A DNA stretch of 64,000 nucleotides from Bathymodiolus brooksi (lineage: Eukaryota > Mollusca > Bivalvia > Mytilida > Modiolidae), in contig OY804579.1 in assembly GCA_963680875.1 (NCBI GenBank), positions 25,777,804-25,841,803 of the forward strand, written 5' to 3'. Position numbers and translations under genes: made by a program. Of this stretch, positions 13,021-25,300 are shown piece after piece; the first letter of the stretch is position 1; each line of letters opens with the position of its first letter. Below the pieces are notes generated by a model that made no database searches, was not told the origin of the DNA, and saw nothing but the letters and a program-made list of their open reading frames with translations.

Positions 13021-14935
13021 CAAGAGGTAATCCACAATTTACTTATGCTGTCATCGTAATGTGTTGGATGTTAGGATACAAGAGGTAATCCACAATTTAT
13101 CTATGATGTCATCGTAATCTGTTGGATGTTAGGATACAAGAGGTAATCCACAATTTACTTATGATGTCACCGTAATCTGTTGGATGTTAGGATTCAAGAG
13201 GTAATCCACAATTTATCTATGATGTCACCGTACTCTTTGGAATGTTAGGATACAAGAGGTAATCCACAATTTACCTATGATGTTACCGTAATCTGTTGGA
13301 TGTTAGGATACAAGAGGTAATCCACAATTCATCTATGATGTCACCGTAATCTGTTGGATGTTAGGATACAAGAGGTAATCCACAATTTATCTATGATGTC
13401 ATCGTAATCTGTTAGATGTTAGGATACAAGAGGTAATCTACAATTTACTTATGATGTTACCGTAATCTGTTGGATGTTAGGATACAAGAGGTAATCCACA
13501 ATTTATCTATGATGTCACCGTACTCTGTGGAATGTTAGGATACAAGAGGTAATCCACAATTTATCTATGATGTCATCGTAATCTGTTGGATGTTAGGATA
13601 CAAGAGGTAATCCACAATTTATCTATGATGTCATCGTAATCTGTTGGATGTTAGGATACAAGAGGTAATCCACAATTTACTTATGCTGTCATCGTAATCT
13701 GTTGGATGTTAGGATACAAGAGGTAATCCACAATTTATCTATAATGTCATCGTAATCTGTTGGATGTTAGGATACATGAGGTAATCCACAATTTACTTAT
13801 GCTGTCATCGTAATCTGTTGGATGTTAGGATACAAGAGGTAATCCACAATTTATCTATGATGTCACCGTACTCTTTGGAATGTTAGGATACAAGAGGTAA
13901 TCCACAATTTACCTATGATGTTACCGTAATCTGTTGGATGTTAGGATACAAGAGGTAATCCACAATTTATCTATGATGTCACCGTAATCTGTTGGATGTT
14001 AGGATACAAGAGGTAATCCACAATTTATCTATGATGTCATCGTAATCTGTTGGATGTTAGGATACAAGAGGTAATCCATAATTTACTTATGATGTCACCG
14101 TAATCTGTTAGATGTTAGGATACAAGAGGTAATCTACAATTTACTTATGATGTTACCGTAATCTGTTGGATGTTAGGATACAAGAGGTAATCCACAATTT
14201 ATCTATGATGTCACCGTACTCTGTGGAATGTTAGGATACAAGAGGTAATCCACAATTTATCTATGATGTCATCGTAATCTGTTGGATGTTAGGATACAAG
14301 AGGTAATCCACAATTTATCTATGATGTCATCGTAATCTGTTGGATGTTAGGATACAAGAGGTAATCCACAATTTACTTATACTGTCATCGTAATCTGTTG
14401 GATGTTAGGATACAAGAGGTAATCCACAATTTATCTATAATGTCATCGTAATCTGTTGGATGTTAGGATACATGAGGTAATCCACAATTTACTTATGCTG
14501 TCATCGTAATCTGTTGGATGTTAGGATACAAGAGGTAATCCACAATTTATCTATGATGTCACCGTAATCTGTTGGATGTTAGGATACAAGAGATAATCCA
14601 CAATTTATCTATGATGTCATCGTAATCTGTTGGATGTTAGGATACAAGAGGTAATCCACAATATACCTATGATGTCACCGTAATCTGTTGGATGTTAGGA
14701 TACAAGAGGTAATCCACAATTTATCTATGATGTCACCGTACTCTGTGGAATGTTAGGATACAAGAGGTAATCCACAATTTACTTATGATGTCACTGTAAT
14801 CTGTTGGATGTTAGGATACAAGAGGTAATCCACAATTTATCTATGATGTCACGGTAATCTGTTGGATGTTAGGATACAAGAGGTAATCCACAATTTACTT
14901 ATGATGTCACCGTAATTTGTTCGGATGTTAAGATA
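13021..14935 (+). repeat. 58-bp array, right block (about 33 units)
   Basis: It continues the exon-B array after the insertion, with the same unit and the same retained 'caagag|gtaatcc' donor in almost every unit. Variant units recur in the same order at an interval of about 640 bp (for example 'tactctttggaatg' at 13230 and 13868), showing that groups of 11 units have been duplicated together. The last units decay at 14920-14935. Confidence 0.95.
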
Positions 14936-15299
14936 ATGATGAAATAGAAACTCCATACGTGGGAGCTGTTTGTATATTACTGTCAAGATGTAGAAAATTT
15001 ATTATAGCAAAATTAAAGTAGTCACTTTGATGAAGGTTATTCGTGTCCACTAAATTCAATATCTATGTTTTTATTTTCATAGTCTGGTAGAAAGTTGACA
15101 ATTTCTGTTAAATTTCATGTATATCTCACGTTCATTTGTGTATATAAATCCATTTAAAATATTGGATTATTAATTGTCAGAACATCATCAATATACTTGA
15201 ACGTGAGGTTAAATGTTTTAGCTTCTGTAGTTCATTACATTGGGCTATGTCCTACTTACTGAACTTCTAAATAATAATAACGTTTATTTCATGTAAACT
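14936..15299. other. gene-free stretch upstream of the RT frame
   Basis: AT-rich, with no repeat unit and no coding signal. It may be the 5' part of the Penelope-like element. Confidence 0.3.
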
Positions 15300-16457
15300 T
15301 TGCGCCATAAATATTACAGTAGAGTTTCATATTGGATACCTAAACTCCATAAGACACCATACAAAGAAAGGTACATAGCGGGATCATCAACTTGTTCGAC
15401 GAAAGAATTGTCTATTCACCTGACAAAGATTCTGTCTACAGTAAAAGAGGGACAACAGAAATATTGTGAAACTGTTTACTCGCGTAGTGGCATAAATCAC
15501 ATGTGGATTTTGAAAAACTCTAAAGATCTTTTGGATAACCTGAAATCAAGATCTTTCTCTCAGGTATCCTCCATCAAAACTTTTGATTTTTCAACTCTAT
15601 ATACCACCCTACCGCATGACAAATTAAAAACCCGCTTAAAAGAAACAATTCATAAAGCTTTTAGTCATAGAAACTATGGCTCAAAATTTGTTGTGTTAGG
15701 CTACAATTCCACATATTTTTCAAACAAAATTCATAAAGGTAAAACATGCTACTCCGAGGAACAAGTGATCAGTGTGCTGGAGTTCCTCATCGATAACATA
15801 TTTGTCTCCTTTGGAGGGACACTGTTTCAGCAGGTCGTCGGCATACCAATGGGTACGCATTGTGCCCCTCTTCTAGCCGATTTATTTTTATACTCATACG
15901 AGTCGGAGTTTCTTCAAAAGCTTGTAAAAGATAAGAAGATTCATGAGGCTAGAGCCTTTAATTTCACATACAGGTATATTGATGACGTTTTATCTATCAA
16001 TAATTCTAGATTTGCAGAATTTCTTCCATTGATATATCCTCCAGAGCTGGAAGTTAAAGAGACCACCGATACAGCTTCGTCCGCATCATTTTTGGACTTA
16101 TACCTCGAATTTGACGACAGTGGTCAACTCAGTACTAAAATTTATGATAAGCGGGACGACTTCAATTTTAAAATCATAAATTTTCCAAACATGTGCAGCA
16201 ATATACCAGCTTCTCCTGCATATGGTGTTTACATCTCGCAATTGATTCGCTATGCAAGGGCCAGTAGCAATTATTCTGATTTCCTGAAACGTCATCTTCA
16301 TCTGAGAAACAGGCTACTGGACCAGGGCTATAAAAAGATTCGCCTTATTCGATCTCTTAAAAAGTTTATATTCCGATACCAATATCTTGTCGAAATATAT
16401 TCCGTCTCTGCAGAAATAATTATAAGCGATGCATTTTCATATAGTGAAAATGTATAA
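15300..16457 (+). CDS. Penelope-like reverse transcriptase, 5'-truncated, in intron B-C
   Basis: A 385-codon frame carries RT motifs in order: WIPKLHKTPYKERYIAGSST (fingers), IKTFDFSTLYTTLPHDKL (motif A, first catalytic Asp), VGIPMGTHCAPLLADLFLYS (motif B), FTYRYIDDVLSINN (motif C, the DD pair), SASFLDLYLEF (D/E region), then GVYISQLIRYARA and a basic tail. The frame opens with TTG, there is no convincing ATG, and the RT N-terminal region is partial, so it is truncated. No GIY-YIG endonuclease follows before the stop. The PKLHK and YT-x-LPH signatures fit Penelope-like elements; another RT class is possible. It is the only long intact transposon frame here. Confidence 0.7.
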   Translation: MRHKYYSRVSYWIPKLHKTPYKERYIAGSSTCSTKELSIHLTKILSTVKEGQQKYCETVYSRSGINHMWILKNSKDLLDNLKSRSFSQVSSIKTFDFSTLYTTLPHDKLKTRLKETIHKAFSHRNYGSKFVVLGYNSTYFSNKIHKGKTCYSEEQVISVLEFLIDNIFVSFGGTLFQQVVGIPMGTHCAPLLADLFLYSYESEFLQKLVKDKKIHEARAFNFTYRYIDDVLSINNSRFAEFLPLIYPPELEVKETTDTASSASFLDLYLEFDDSGQLSTKIYDKRDDFNFKIINFPNMCSNIPASPAYGVYISQLIRYARASSNYSDFLKRHLHLRNRLLDQGYKKIRLIRSLKKFIFRYQYLVEIYSVSAEIIISDAFSYSENV

Positions 16458-17343
16458 AGATAAAGAAGTCCAAAATGTCAAGAATTTTTTTGTCAATGTG
16501 TGACGTAAAAATATTTTTGACATTTACGTCACCGAATATGGTACTGCTTTGACAACTATTTTACCTATTTTGTTCCTGTATTTAAATACTGTTACAGTGA
16601 CAGCCGGAACCTTTGAACCGTAATGAGAGCGGGAGGTTTGGCGCCTTAAAATCTGATTCAACCCACCATTTCTTTAGAAATGCCTGTACCAAGTCAGGGT
16701 CATTACGGTTTTCACAGTTTTCCGGTTGTTGACTGATTTTGTCTGTTTATATAATTATGAGTTTTGACTTTCCCTTTATAAGATTGTTCCTAGTTCGGTA
16801 ATTTTGTTATTACCTTTATTCAGTGAATTGCTGTGGTATATTATAATAAGACAGATTACCGTACTTTTTGTTTTCTACATTTTAAATCTTTTAATAATAT
16901 GTTAGTTATGCACAAAGCTTCACATATATTTATCGTCGACATAATACAATATAACAATGATTAATTCTGTTTTATTTTTAGAAAACTTAATCCAGGTCTT
17001 AACTAGCTCTACAGCTGTAATGGTTAATGGCCATGAGTTGTCTTTTATTTTATTATTTATACAATGTGTTGCTAATTCAGTACATAAACAAAGTATGATT
17101 ACATTCAAAATATGTCAAAGGGACAGACGATTTTTTTTGAAATATCCAGAGATATGACTTAGGTCAGTTATTTAGTATAAAATTTGACTGTATGTCGTAT
17201 ACCATACATACTTCCTCCAAGCACAGTCAAAATGAGTATTTGATAGTACGGATGAACCTAGAGATATCTAATTGATTTTCATTGATGAGTTACTTTAGCT
17301 CTGTGAGGTTGTTATTAAATAAGCTGGGTATTTCCATTTATAG
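16458..17343. other. remainder of intron B-C, no gene
   Basis: AT-rich sequence between the RT frame and exon C. The first 300 bp may be the element's 3' non-coding part. A short palindromic stretch, 'tgacgtaaaaatatttttga' then 'catttacgtca', is at 16500-16530. Nothing else was recognised. Confidence 0.35.
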
Positions 17344-17561
17344 AGGTGGAACAGCTGTGTCTGAGGGTATATATGGAGCAGGTCATGGTGATATTGTACT
17401 AGATGATGTGGAATGTGATGGAACAGAGAGCTCTATTGAAGATTGTCGCCATGATGGCTGGGGAGTCAGTAACTGTCATCATATGGAGGATGCTGGTGTA
17501 CGATGTCGAGAAGAAACACAAACATCGGGAACAGATGACTGGCTTGCTACATTCTCACCTG
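17344..17561 (+). CDS. exon C: C-terminal half of SRCR domain and linker
   Basis: The acceptor 'catttatag' precedes 17344 and the donor 'acctg|gtaaca' follows 17561. The translation has GGTAVSEGIYGAGHGDIVLD, DVECDGTESSIEDCRHDGWG and NCHHMEDAGVRC, supplying SRCR cysteines 3 to 6; with exon B the domain has six, the group-A count. A 20-residue acidic and polar tail leads toward the protease linker. It starts on the third base of the Arg codon left open by exon B and ends one base into the next codon. The last 15 or so bases and the donor are the seed of the 34-bp array that follows. Confidence 0.92.
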
Positions 17562-19060
17562 GTAACAAGTCAGCTTATTTTGTCATTCTATCCTGGAATA
17601 TTTCAATTTAGTTTGCCATTTTAACCTGGTAAAATATCATCGTATTATGCCTTTCTTACCTGCTAATATTCCTATTCGTTGTGTTATTCTCGCCTGCTAA
17701 CATCTCACTTTATTCTGTCATTCTCTCCTGCTAACATCTCACTTTATTCTGTCATTCTCGCCTGCTAACATCTCACTTTATTCTGTCATTCTCGCCTGCT
17801 AACATCTTATTCTGTCATTCTCGCCTGCTAACATCTCACTTTATTCTGTCATTCTCGCCTGCTAACATCTCACTTTATTCTGTCATTCTCGCCTACTAAC
17901 ATCTCACTTTATTCTGTCATTCTCGCCTGCTAACATCTCACTTTATTCTGTCATTCTCGCCTGCTAACATCTCACTTTATTCTGTCATTCTCGCCTGCTA
18001 ACATCTTATTCTGTCATTCTCGCCTGCTAACATCTCACTTTATTCTGTCATTCTCGCCTGCTAACATCTCACTTTATTCTGTCATTCTCGCCTGCTAACA
18101 TCTCACTTTATTCTGTCATTCTCGCCTGCTAACATCTCACTTTATTCTGTCATTCTCGCCTACTAACATCTCACTTTATTCTGTCATTCTCGCCTGCTAA
18201 CATCTCACTTTATTCTGTCATTCTCGCCTGCTAACATCTCACTTTATTCTGTCATTCTCGCCTGCTAACATCTTATTCTGTCATTCTCGCCTGCTAACAT
18301 CTCACTTTATTCTGTCATTCTCGCCTGTTAACATCTCACTTTATTCTGTCATTCCCGCCTACTAACATCTCACTTTATTCTGTCATTCTCGCCTGCTAGC
18401 ATCTCACTTTATTCTGTCATTCTCGCCCGCTAACATCTCACTTTATTCTGTCATTCTCGCCTGCTAACATCTTATTCTGTCATTCTCGCCTGCTAACATC
18501 TCACTTTATTCTGTCATTCTCGCCTGCTAACATCTCACTTTATTCTGTCATTCTCGCCTGCTAACATCTCACTTTATTCTGTCATTCTCGCCTGCTAACA
18601 TCTCACTTTATTCTGTCATTCTCGCCTGCTAACATCTCACTTTATTCTGTCATTCTCGCCTGCTAACATCTCACTTTATTCTGCCATTCTCTCCTGCTAA
18701 CATCTCACTTTATTCTGTCATTCTCGCCTGCTAACATCTCACTTTATTCTGTCATTCTCACCTGGAAGCATCTCAGTTTACTTTGTCATTCTCACATGGT
18801 AACACTACAACTTTTTCTGTCCTTCTTACCTGGTACCATGTCAATTTATTCTTTCACTTTTACATTTTGTAATTACATTTGTAAATTAATTATGCCATTC
18901 TTAACTTGTAGCATATCAGGTTATTCTGTCATTCGCACTTCCTAACATGTCGTTTTATTCTGACATTCTCGCCTGGAAACATCTCAGTTTACATTGTCAT
19001 GATCACCTTGTAACAAGTCAGAATATTATTATTATTCTTACTTGCTAAAATGTGAGAGTA
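17546..19060 (+). repeat. 34-bp array (about 40 units), containing the exon C end and donor
   Basis: The first unit is the exon's own end, 'cattctcacctg|gtaacaa' then 'gtcagcttattttgt'. Later units read 'cattctcgcctgctaacatc' then 'tcactttattctgt'. From the fourth unit on, the splice donor GT is CT in nearly all copies. A 29-bp short variant recurs about every 199 bp for part of the array (five 34-bp units plus one short), a higher-order repeat. The units degrade after 18770. Confidence 0.93.
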
Positions 19061-19080
19061 TTTCGTCGAACAGAACATGC

Positions 19081-19212
19081 GTTCAATAGTCTCAGTGTTT
19101 TCGTTCAATAGTCTCAGTGTTTTTGTTCAATAGTCTCAGTGTTTTCGTTCAATAGTCTCAGTGTTTTTGTTCAATAGTCTCAGTGTTTTCGTTCAATAGT
19201 CTCAGTGTTTTC
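19081..19212. repeat. 22-bp repeat, about 6 units
   Basis: 'gttcaatagtctcagtgttt' plus 'tc' or 'tt' is repeated with almost no divergence, at the end of the decayed 34-bp array. Confidence 0.9.
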
Positions 19213-19859
19213 GAAACAAAAACTATAAAGACTTGTAGATTTTATTTTTATTTTAGACAATAGTTCCTTTGACTCTATGACTCTATGAACAATTATGTAT
19301 TGAAGCCATTGTCATTTAGAATAGTTTGTTTCATCAAATGGAAGTGAGTGGATATATATCTAACTACACTCATTCAAAAGCATTTTCCACATTTCAGCTT
19401 GAATTTGTTTTTCTATTCAGTACATTATGCATTTTTGAGCTTTTTATCTAAATAGTAAAATATTTTCCTATTGTTTGGTAATAAGGGACCGTTCATATTA
19501 TGCAAATCATTACTGGATATATGTCACAATTTTAAATATGACATAATTGCAGAAATTACACTTTGGTAACTAAGAATGTTAGTTTTAACATTATAAGTTT
19601 ATAAATTTTGCAAAAATCATTTGTTGACCTGCTATATCAATCAAGTCATTTAGTAAAAATACTTCCCTTTTTTATCCAGTTTTTAGAAACAATTGTTTGA
19701 TTACTTACTGTGATTATATCAGTTATTATTATGTATTACTGCTGGCGTTTAAGTCATCCATACTAAATGGTAATTGTTTCTTTTGAAGTTCGCTCCATGC
19801 ATTAAACACTTCTTACCCAAAATGTGTTTTCCAATTTAGCTGTTGGGCCTAAATAACTT

Positions 19860-20600
19860 TAATTTATAATATCAATATTCTCAGAAAAACACAATAATTT
19901 GATGATTTTAGAACTGCTTTTTACAAAAATTATAATCCAAGTTAATGTTAGACATTTGATGTCTATTGGTGTTTTCAACATTTCAAGATCTCTAAAAACA
20001 GTGTAGTTGTGATAGAACATTTCTACCCACTTTGTCTGGTTTATTTTCCCGTATAAAGGAAATATTTTGCAGTTAAATTCTTTTATCAATGTCATCTTTG
20101 GGCTGGGTAAGGCAAAACAAATGGTTTAACTTAGAAATAATAAGTGTTTTAATGATTGTAATTTTTCCAATTGGGCTCAAAAGTTGAAGGGACCAACGCT
20201 TCATTATATTTTCTATCTCTTTGAACTTAGACTTAAAGTTAAGAGATACGATTTCACTTACATCAATAGAGAAGTATATACCAAGGAGTGTAAATCTGCT
20301 GGAACACCATTGTAATCCCACACTTTACACATATAGTATCTTGACTAAGTTTCGTCTTTCCAATCAATACCACCTTTGTCTTATTCATATTCATATTAAA
20401 TCCCGAAATTTCTGCATATTTTTGCAATATTTGGAGAGATGAATTTAAAGAATCTGGCGATCTATCAATAATGAGAGCTATATATTCTCCACATTGCGAT
20501 ATGACAAATTCTGAATCATCTATTGTAATTCATTTTATTTCACTATTATATCAAACAATTGTTCCTGATATTTCTGCCCATAAAAGAAAAAATGTAATGT
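19860..20600 (-). pseudogene. LINE reverse transcriptase fragment (C-terminal part)
   Basis: Minus-strand translation in changing frames gives DDSEFVISQCGEYIALIID (remnant of the (F/Y)ADD region), SLQILQKYAEISGFNMNMNK then TKVVLIG, TLLGIYFSID, and WSLQLLSPIGKITIIKTLI, in the order of the non-LTR RT palm and thumb (S-G-L-x-x-N-x-x-K-T; LGI; R-x-L-x-x-x-G-K). Frameshifts make it inactive. With its AT-rich flanks (19213-19859 and 20601-21454, nothing recognised) it separates the two parts of the 34-bp array. Confidence 0.7.
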
Positions 20601-21454
20601 GAAAGTGAATCAGTCTACAACATTTTTAAATTTCTAAAAAGATCTGAAAGGTTTTTGAGCTATAGATGACTGAATATTTGTATTAAAAAGTATTTATCCA
20701 ATGTGAAATTGAACTGCCAAAATTAAAGAATTGTAAAGCTTTCTCAATAAAATCCTAAATATTGAGTCAAAACCCTTTCCAACAACAATGAGAAGGAGAA
20801 TGCCATGTATCATTTTCCTCCGCAAAGAGCCTGATATCATAAATTAACCTCTTTCTCCAGTATACCTGCTCGGTATACAAATAAGTCACTACACTGAAAT
20901 AGTGTACTTGCTGTCATGTTTTTTTTAGTAAAACATGCAGTTCCTGTAATAGACTTATTTATTTCCAAACTTTTTTTAGTTTTCTCCATTTTGACAATTG
21001 TCAAAGAATTCAAATGTAGGTCCATCACGTGGACTCCTCGTTCTACTTCATCATGTTCTTGTCACAGATGTTCTTTAATCTACCTGTTTAGTTGTCTAAT
21101 GAGAATTTTTTAGAATTTATTTATTTATATAAATCATTACCCTTTTTGTCAACACCTATGATAATTTTGTTTAGTTCCGAGAAGGCTTCAGCAGTATCCA
21201 TATTGATGTATTTGTAGCTGTAAATATCACCACCAAGTGTAATGTCAATAATAGTGAACAAAAATCGGGGTCAATAGTGAACAGGGCTTATATACGATAT
21301 CACTTTTCTATATTTTATTAAAGTGTCTGCATGCCTTTCCAATCGTTTCACATTGTATTTCAGCTAAATATCTTGATTTCAGGTATAGATTTCCACAATT
21401 TTCTATCGTACGGGGGAAATTCAGGAAATGATAATAAATGACAATTTATTAACT

Positions 21455-22020
21455 TGTCGATGTTTTCTGTCATTCTCACCTGGTAACATGTTATATTATT
21501 CTGTCATTTTCAAAGGTAACATGTTATATTATTCTGTCATTTTCAAAGGTAACATGTTAATTTATTCTGCCATCCTTGTCTAGTAACATGTTAATTTATT
21601 CCGCCATCCTGGTCTGGTAACATGTCAATTTATTCCGCCATCCTGGTCTGGTAACATGTCAATTTAGCCATCCTGGTCTGGTAACATGTTATTTTATTCT
21701 GCCATCCTGGTCTGGTAACATGTCAATTTATTCCGCCATATTGGTCTGGTAACATGTCAATTTATTGTGCCATCCTGGTCTGGTAACATGTTATTTTATT
21801 CTGCCATCCTGGTCTGGTAACATGTCAATTTATTCCGCCATCCTGGTCTGGTAACATGTCAATTTATTGTGCCATCCTGGTCTGGTAACATGTCAATTTA
21901 TTCTGCCATCCTGGTCTGGTAACATGTCAATTTATTCCGCCATCCTGGTCTGGTAACATGTTAATTTATTGTGCCATCCTGGTCTGGTAACATGTTATTT
22001 TTCCAGTAGAACATAATGCT
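21455..22020 (+). repeat. 34-bp array, distal block (about 17 units), with the donor-like gtaac kept
   Basis: Units such as 'catcctggtctggtaacatg' then 'tcaatttattctgc' match the exon-C derived unit, but unlike the proximal block they keep 'ctg|gtaacatg'. The block ends about 55 bp before exon D. Confidence 0.9.
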
Positions 22021-22075
22021 CAGAATATACAAGTATTTGATGACGACAGTTCTACATAGATGTAACCTGTTTTAG

Positions 22076-22343
22076 ATTGTGGAACACGTCCAAGAGAGAA
22101 CCAGTATAATAGAAAGAGAAGAGAGACTGTAGAACTTGGAAATGCTACTGTCCGTAAGCACCGTCATTCAGCTAAAATTGTATATGGTCAAGCAGCAGAT
22201 TATGGGATGTATCCATGGCAGGCGGGAGTAAGGAAAGTCTATTACTATGATTACTTCTCTAAGAAGAAAATATCGAGTATTAAGTGTGGAGCAACAATAA
22301 TCAATAAATATTGGCTGCTGAGTGCAGCACATTGTTTTGATGG
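22076..22343 (+). CDS. exon D: basic linker, activation site and catalytic His of the trypsin domain
   Basis: The acceptor 'ctgttttag' precedes 22076 and the donor 'gatgg|gtaggt' follows 22343. The exon opens DCGTRP; this Cys is the usual partner that tethers the pro-region to the catalytic chain. Then come a dibasic cluster NRKRRE and a basic stretch RKHRHSAK before IVYGQAADYGMYPWQAG, the mature N-terminus after activation at Lys|Ile. The normal IVGG is IVYG here, a mild departure. SIKCGATIINKYWLLSAAHC supplies the 42-58 disulfide cysteines and the catalytic His. NRKRR is a possible furin-type site (inference). The phase (two bases in, two bases out) fits both neighbours. Confidence 0.93.
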
Positions 22344-22355
22344 GTAGGTTTTGTA

Positions 22356-25300
22356 AGAGTTTACAGATTTTAATCACCCATTGGTCTACAATTATCTTAG
22401 TCACACAATGTTTATAGTCAATACTGGCAGCGCTCTTAAATAATAAAGTCACCCAGTAGTCTACATTTATCTTAAAGTGACACAATGTTTATAGTCAGTA
22501 CCGACAGCGCTCTAAAATAATAAAGTCACCCAGTAGTCTACATTTATCTTAAAGTGACACAATGTTTATAGTCAATACCTGCAGCGCTCTTAGATAATAA
22601 AGTCACCCAGTAGTCTACATTTATCTTAAAGTGACACAATGTTTATAGTCAATACCGACAACGCTCTTAAATAATAAAGTCACCCAGTAGTCTACATTTA
22701 TCTTAAAGTGACACAATGTTTATAGTCAGTACCGACAGCGCTCTAAAATAATAAAGTCACCCAGTAGTCTACATTTATCTTAAAGTGACACAATGTTTAT
22801 AGTCAATACCTGCAGCGCACTTAGATAATAAAGTCACCTAGTAGTCTACATTTATCTTAAAGTGACACAATGTTTATAGTCAATACCGACAACGCTCTTA
22901 AATAATAAAGTCACCCAGTAGTCTACATTTATCTTAAAGTGACACAATGTTTATAGTCAATACCGGCAGCGGCCTTAAATAATAAAGTCACCCAGTAGTC
23001 TACATTTATCTTAAGGTGACACAATGTTTATAGTCAATATCGACAACGCTCTTAAATAATAAAGTCACCCAGTAGTCTACATTTATCTTAAAGTGACACA
23101 ATGTTTATAGTCAATACCTGCAACGCTCTTAGATAATAAAGCCACCCAGTAGTCTACATTTATCTTAAAGTGACACAATGTTTATAGTCAATACCGGCAG
23201 CGCTCTTAGATAATAAAGTCACCCAGTAGTCTACATTTATCTTAAAGTGACACAATGTTTATAGTCAATACCGGCAGCGCTCTTAGATAATAAAGTCACC
23301 CAGTAGTCTACATTTATCTTAAGGTGACACAATGTTTATAGTCAATACCGACAACGCTCTTAAATAATAAAGTCACCCAGTAGTCTACATTTATCTTAAA
23401 GTGACACAATGTGTATAGTCAATACCGGGAGCGGCCTTAAATAATAAAGTCACCCAGTAGTCTACATTTATCTTAAAGTGACACAATGTTTATAGTCAAT
23501 ACCGACAGCGCTCTTAAATAATAAAGTCACCCAGTAGTCTACATTTATCTTAAAGTGACACAATGTTTATAGTCAATACCTGCAGCGCTCTTAGATAATA
23601 AAGTCACCCAGTAGTCTACATTTATCTTAAGGTGACACAATGTTTATAGTCAATACCGACAACGCTCTTAAATAATAAAGTCACCCAGTAGTCTACATTT
23701 ATCTTGAAGTGACACAATGTTTATAGTCAATACCGACAACGCTCTTAAATAATAAAGTCACCCAGTAGTCTACATTTATTTTAAAGTGAAACAATGTTTA
23801 TAGTTTAATACCGACAACGCTCTTATATAATAAAGTCACCCAGTAGTCTACAATTATCTTAAAGTGACACAATGTTTATAGTCAATACCGACAACGCTCT
23901 TAAATAATAAAGTCACCCAGTAGTCTACATTTATCTTAAAGTGACACAATGTTTATAGTCAATACCTGCAGCGCTCTTAGATAATAAAGTCACCCAGTAG
24001 TCTACATTTATCTTAAGGTGACACAATGTTTATAGTCAATACCGACAATGCTCTTAAATAATAAAGTCACCCAGTAGTCTACATTTATCTTAAAGTGACA
24101 CAATGTTTATAGTCAATACCGACAACGCTCTTAAATAATAAAGTCACCCAGTAGTCTACATTTATCTTAAAGTGACACAATGTTTATAGTCAATACCGAC
24201 AACGCTCTAAAATAATAAAGTCACCCAGTAGTCTACATTTATCTTAAAGTGACACAATGTTTATAGTCAATACCGACAACGCTCTTAAATAATAAAGTCA
24301 CCCAGTAGTCTACATTTATCTTAAAGTGACACAATGTTTATAGTCAATACCGACAACGCTCTTAAATAATAAAGTCACCCAGTAGTCTACATTTATCTTA
24401 AAGTGACACAATGTTTATAGTCAATACCTGCAGCGCTCTTAGATAATAAAGTCACCCAGTAGTCTACATTTATCTTAAGGTGACACAATGTTTATAGTCA
24501 ATACCGACAACGCTCTTAAATAATAAAGTCACCCAGTAGTCTACATTTATCTTAAAGTGACACAATGTTTATAGTCAATACCGACAACGCTCTTAAATAA
24601 TAAAGTCACCCAGTAGTCTACATTTATCTTAAGGTGACACAATGTTTATAGTCAATACCTGCAGCGCTCTTAAATAATAAAGTCACCCAGTAGTCTACAT
24701 TTATCTTAAAGTGACACAATGTGTATAGTCAATACCGACAACGCTCTTAAATAATAAAGTCACCCAGTAGTCTACATTTATCTTAAAGTGACACAATGTT
24801 TATAGTCAATACCTGCAGCGCTCTTAGATAATAAAGTCACCCAGTAGTCTACATTTATCTTAAGGTGACACAATGTTTATAGTCAATACCGACAACGCTC
24901 TTAAATAATAAAGTCACCCAGTAGTCTACATTTATCTTAAAGTGACACAATGTTTATAGTCAATACCGACAACGCTCTTAAATAATAAAGTCACCCAGTA
25001 GTCTACATTTATCTTAAAGTGACACAATGTTTATAGTCAATACCTGCAGCGCTCTTAGATAATAAAGTCACCCAGTAGTCTACATTTATCTTAAGGTGAC
25101 ACAATGTTTATAGTCAATACCGACAACGCTCTTAAATAATAAAGTCACCCAGTAGTCTACATTTATTTTAAAGTGACACAATGTTTATAGTCAATACCGA
25201 CAACGTTCTTAGATAATAAAGTCACCCAGTAGTCTACATTTATTTTAAAGTGACACAATGTTTATAGTCAATACCGACAGTGCTCTTGAATAATAAAGTC

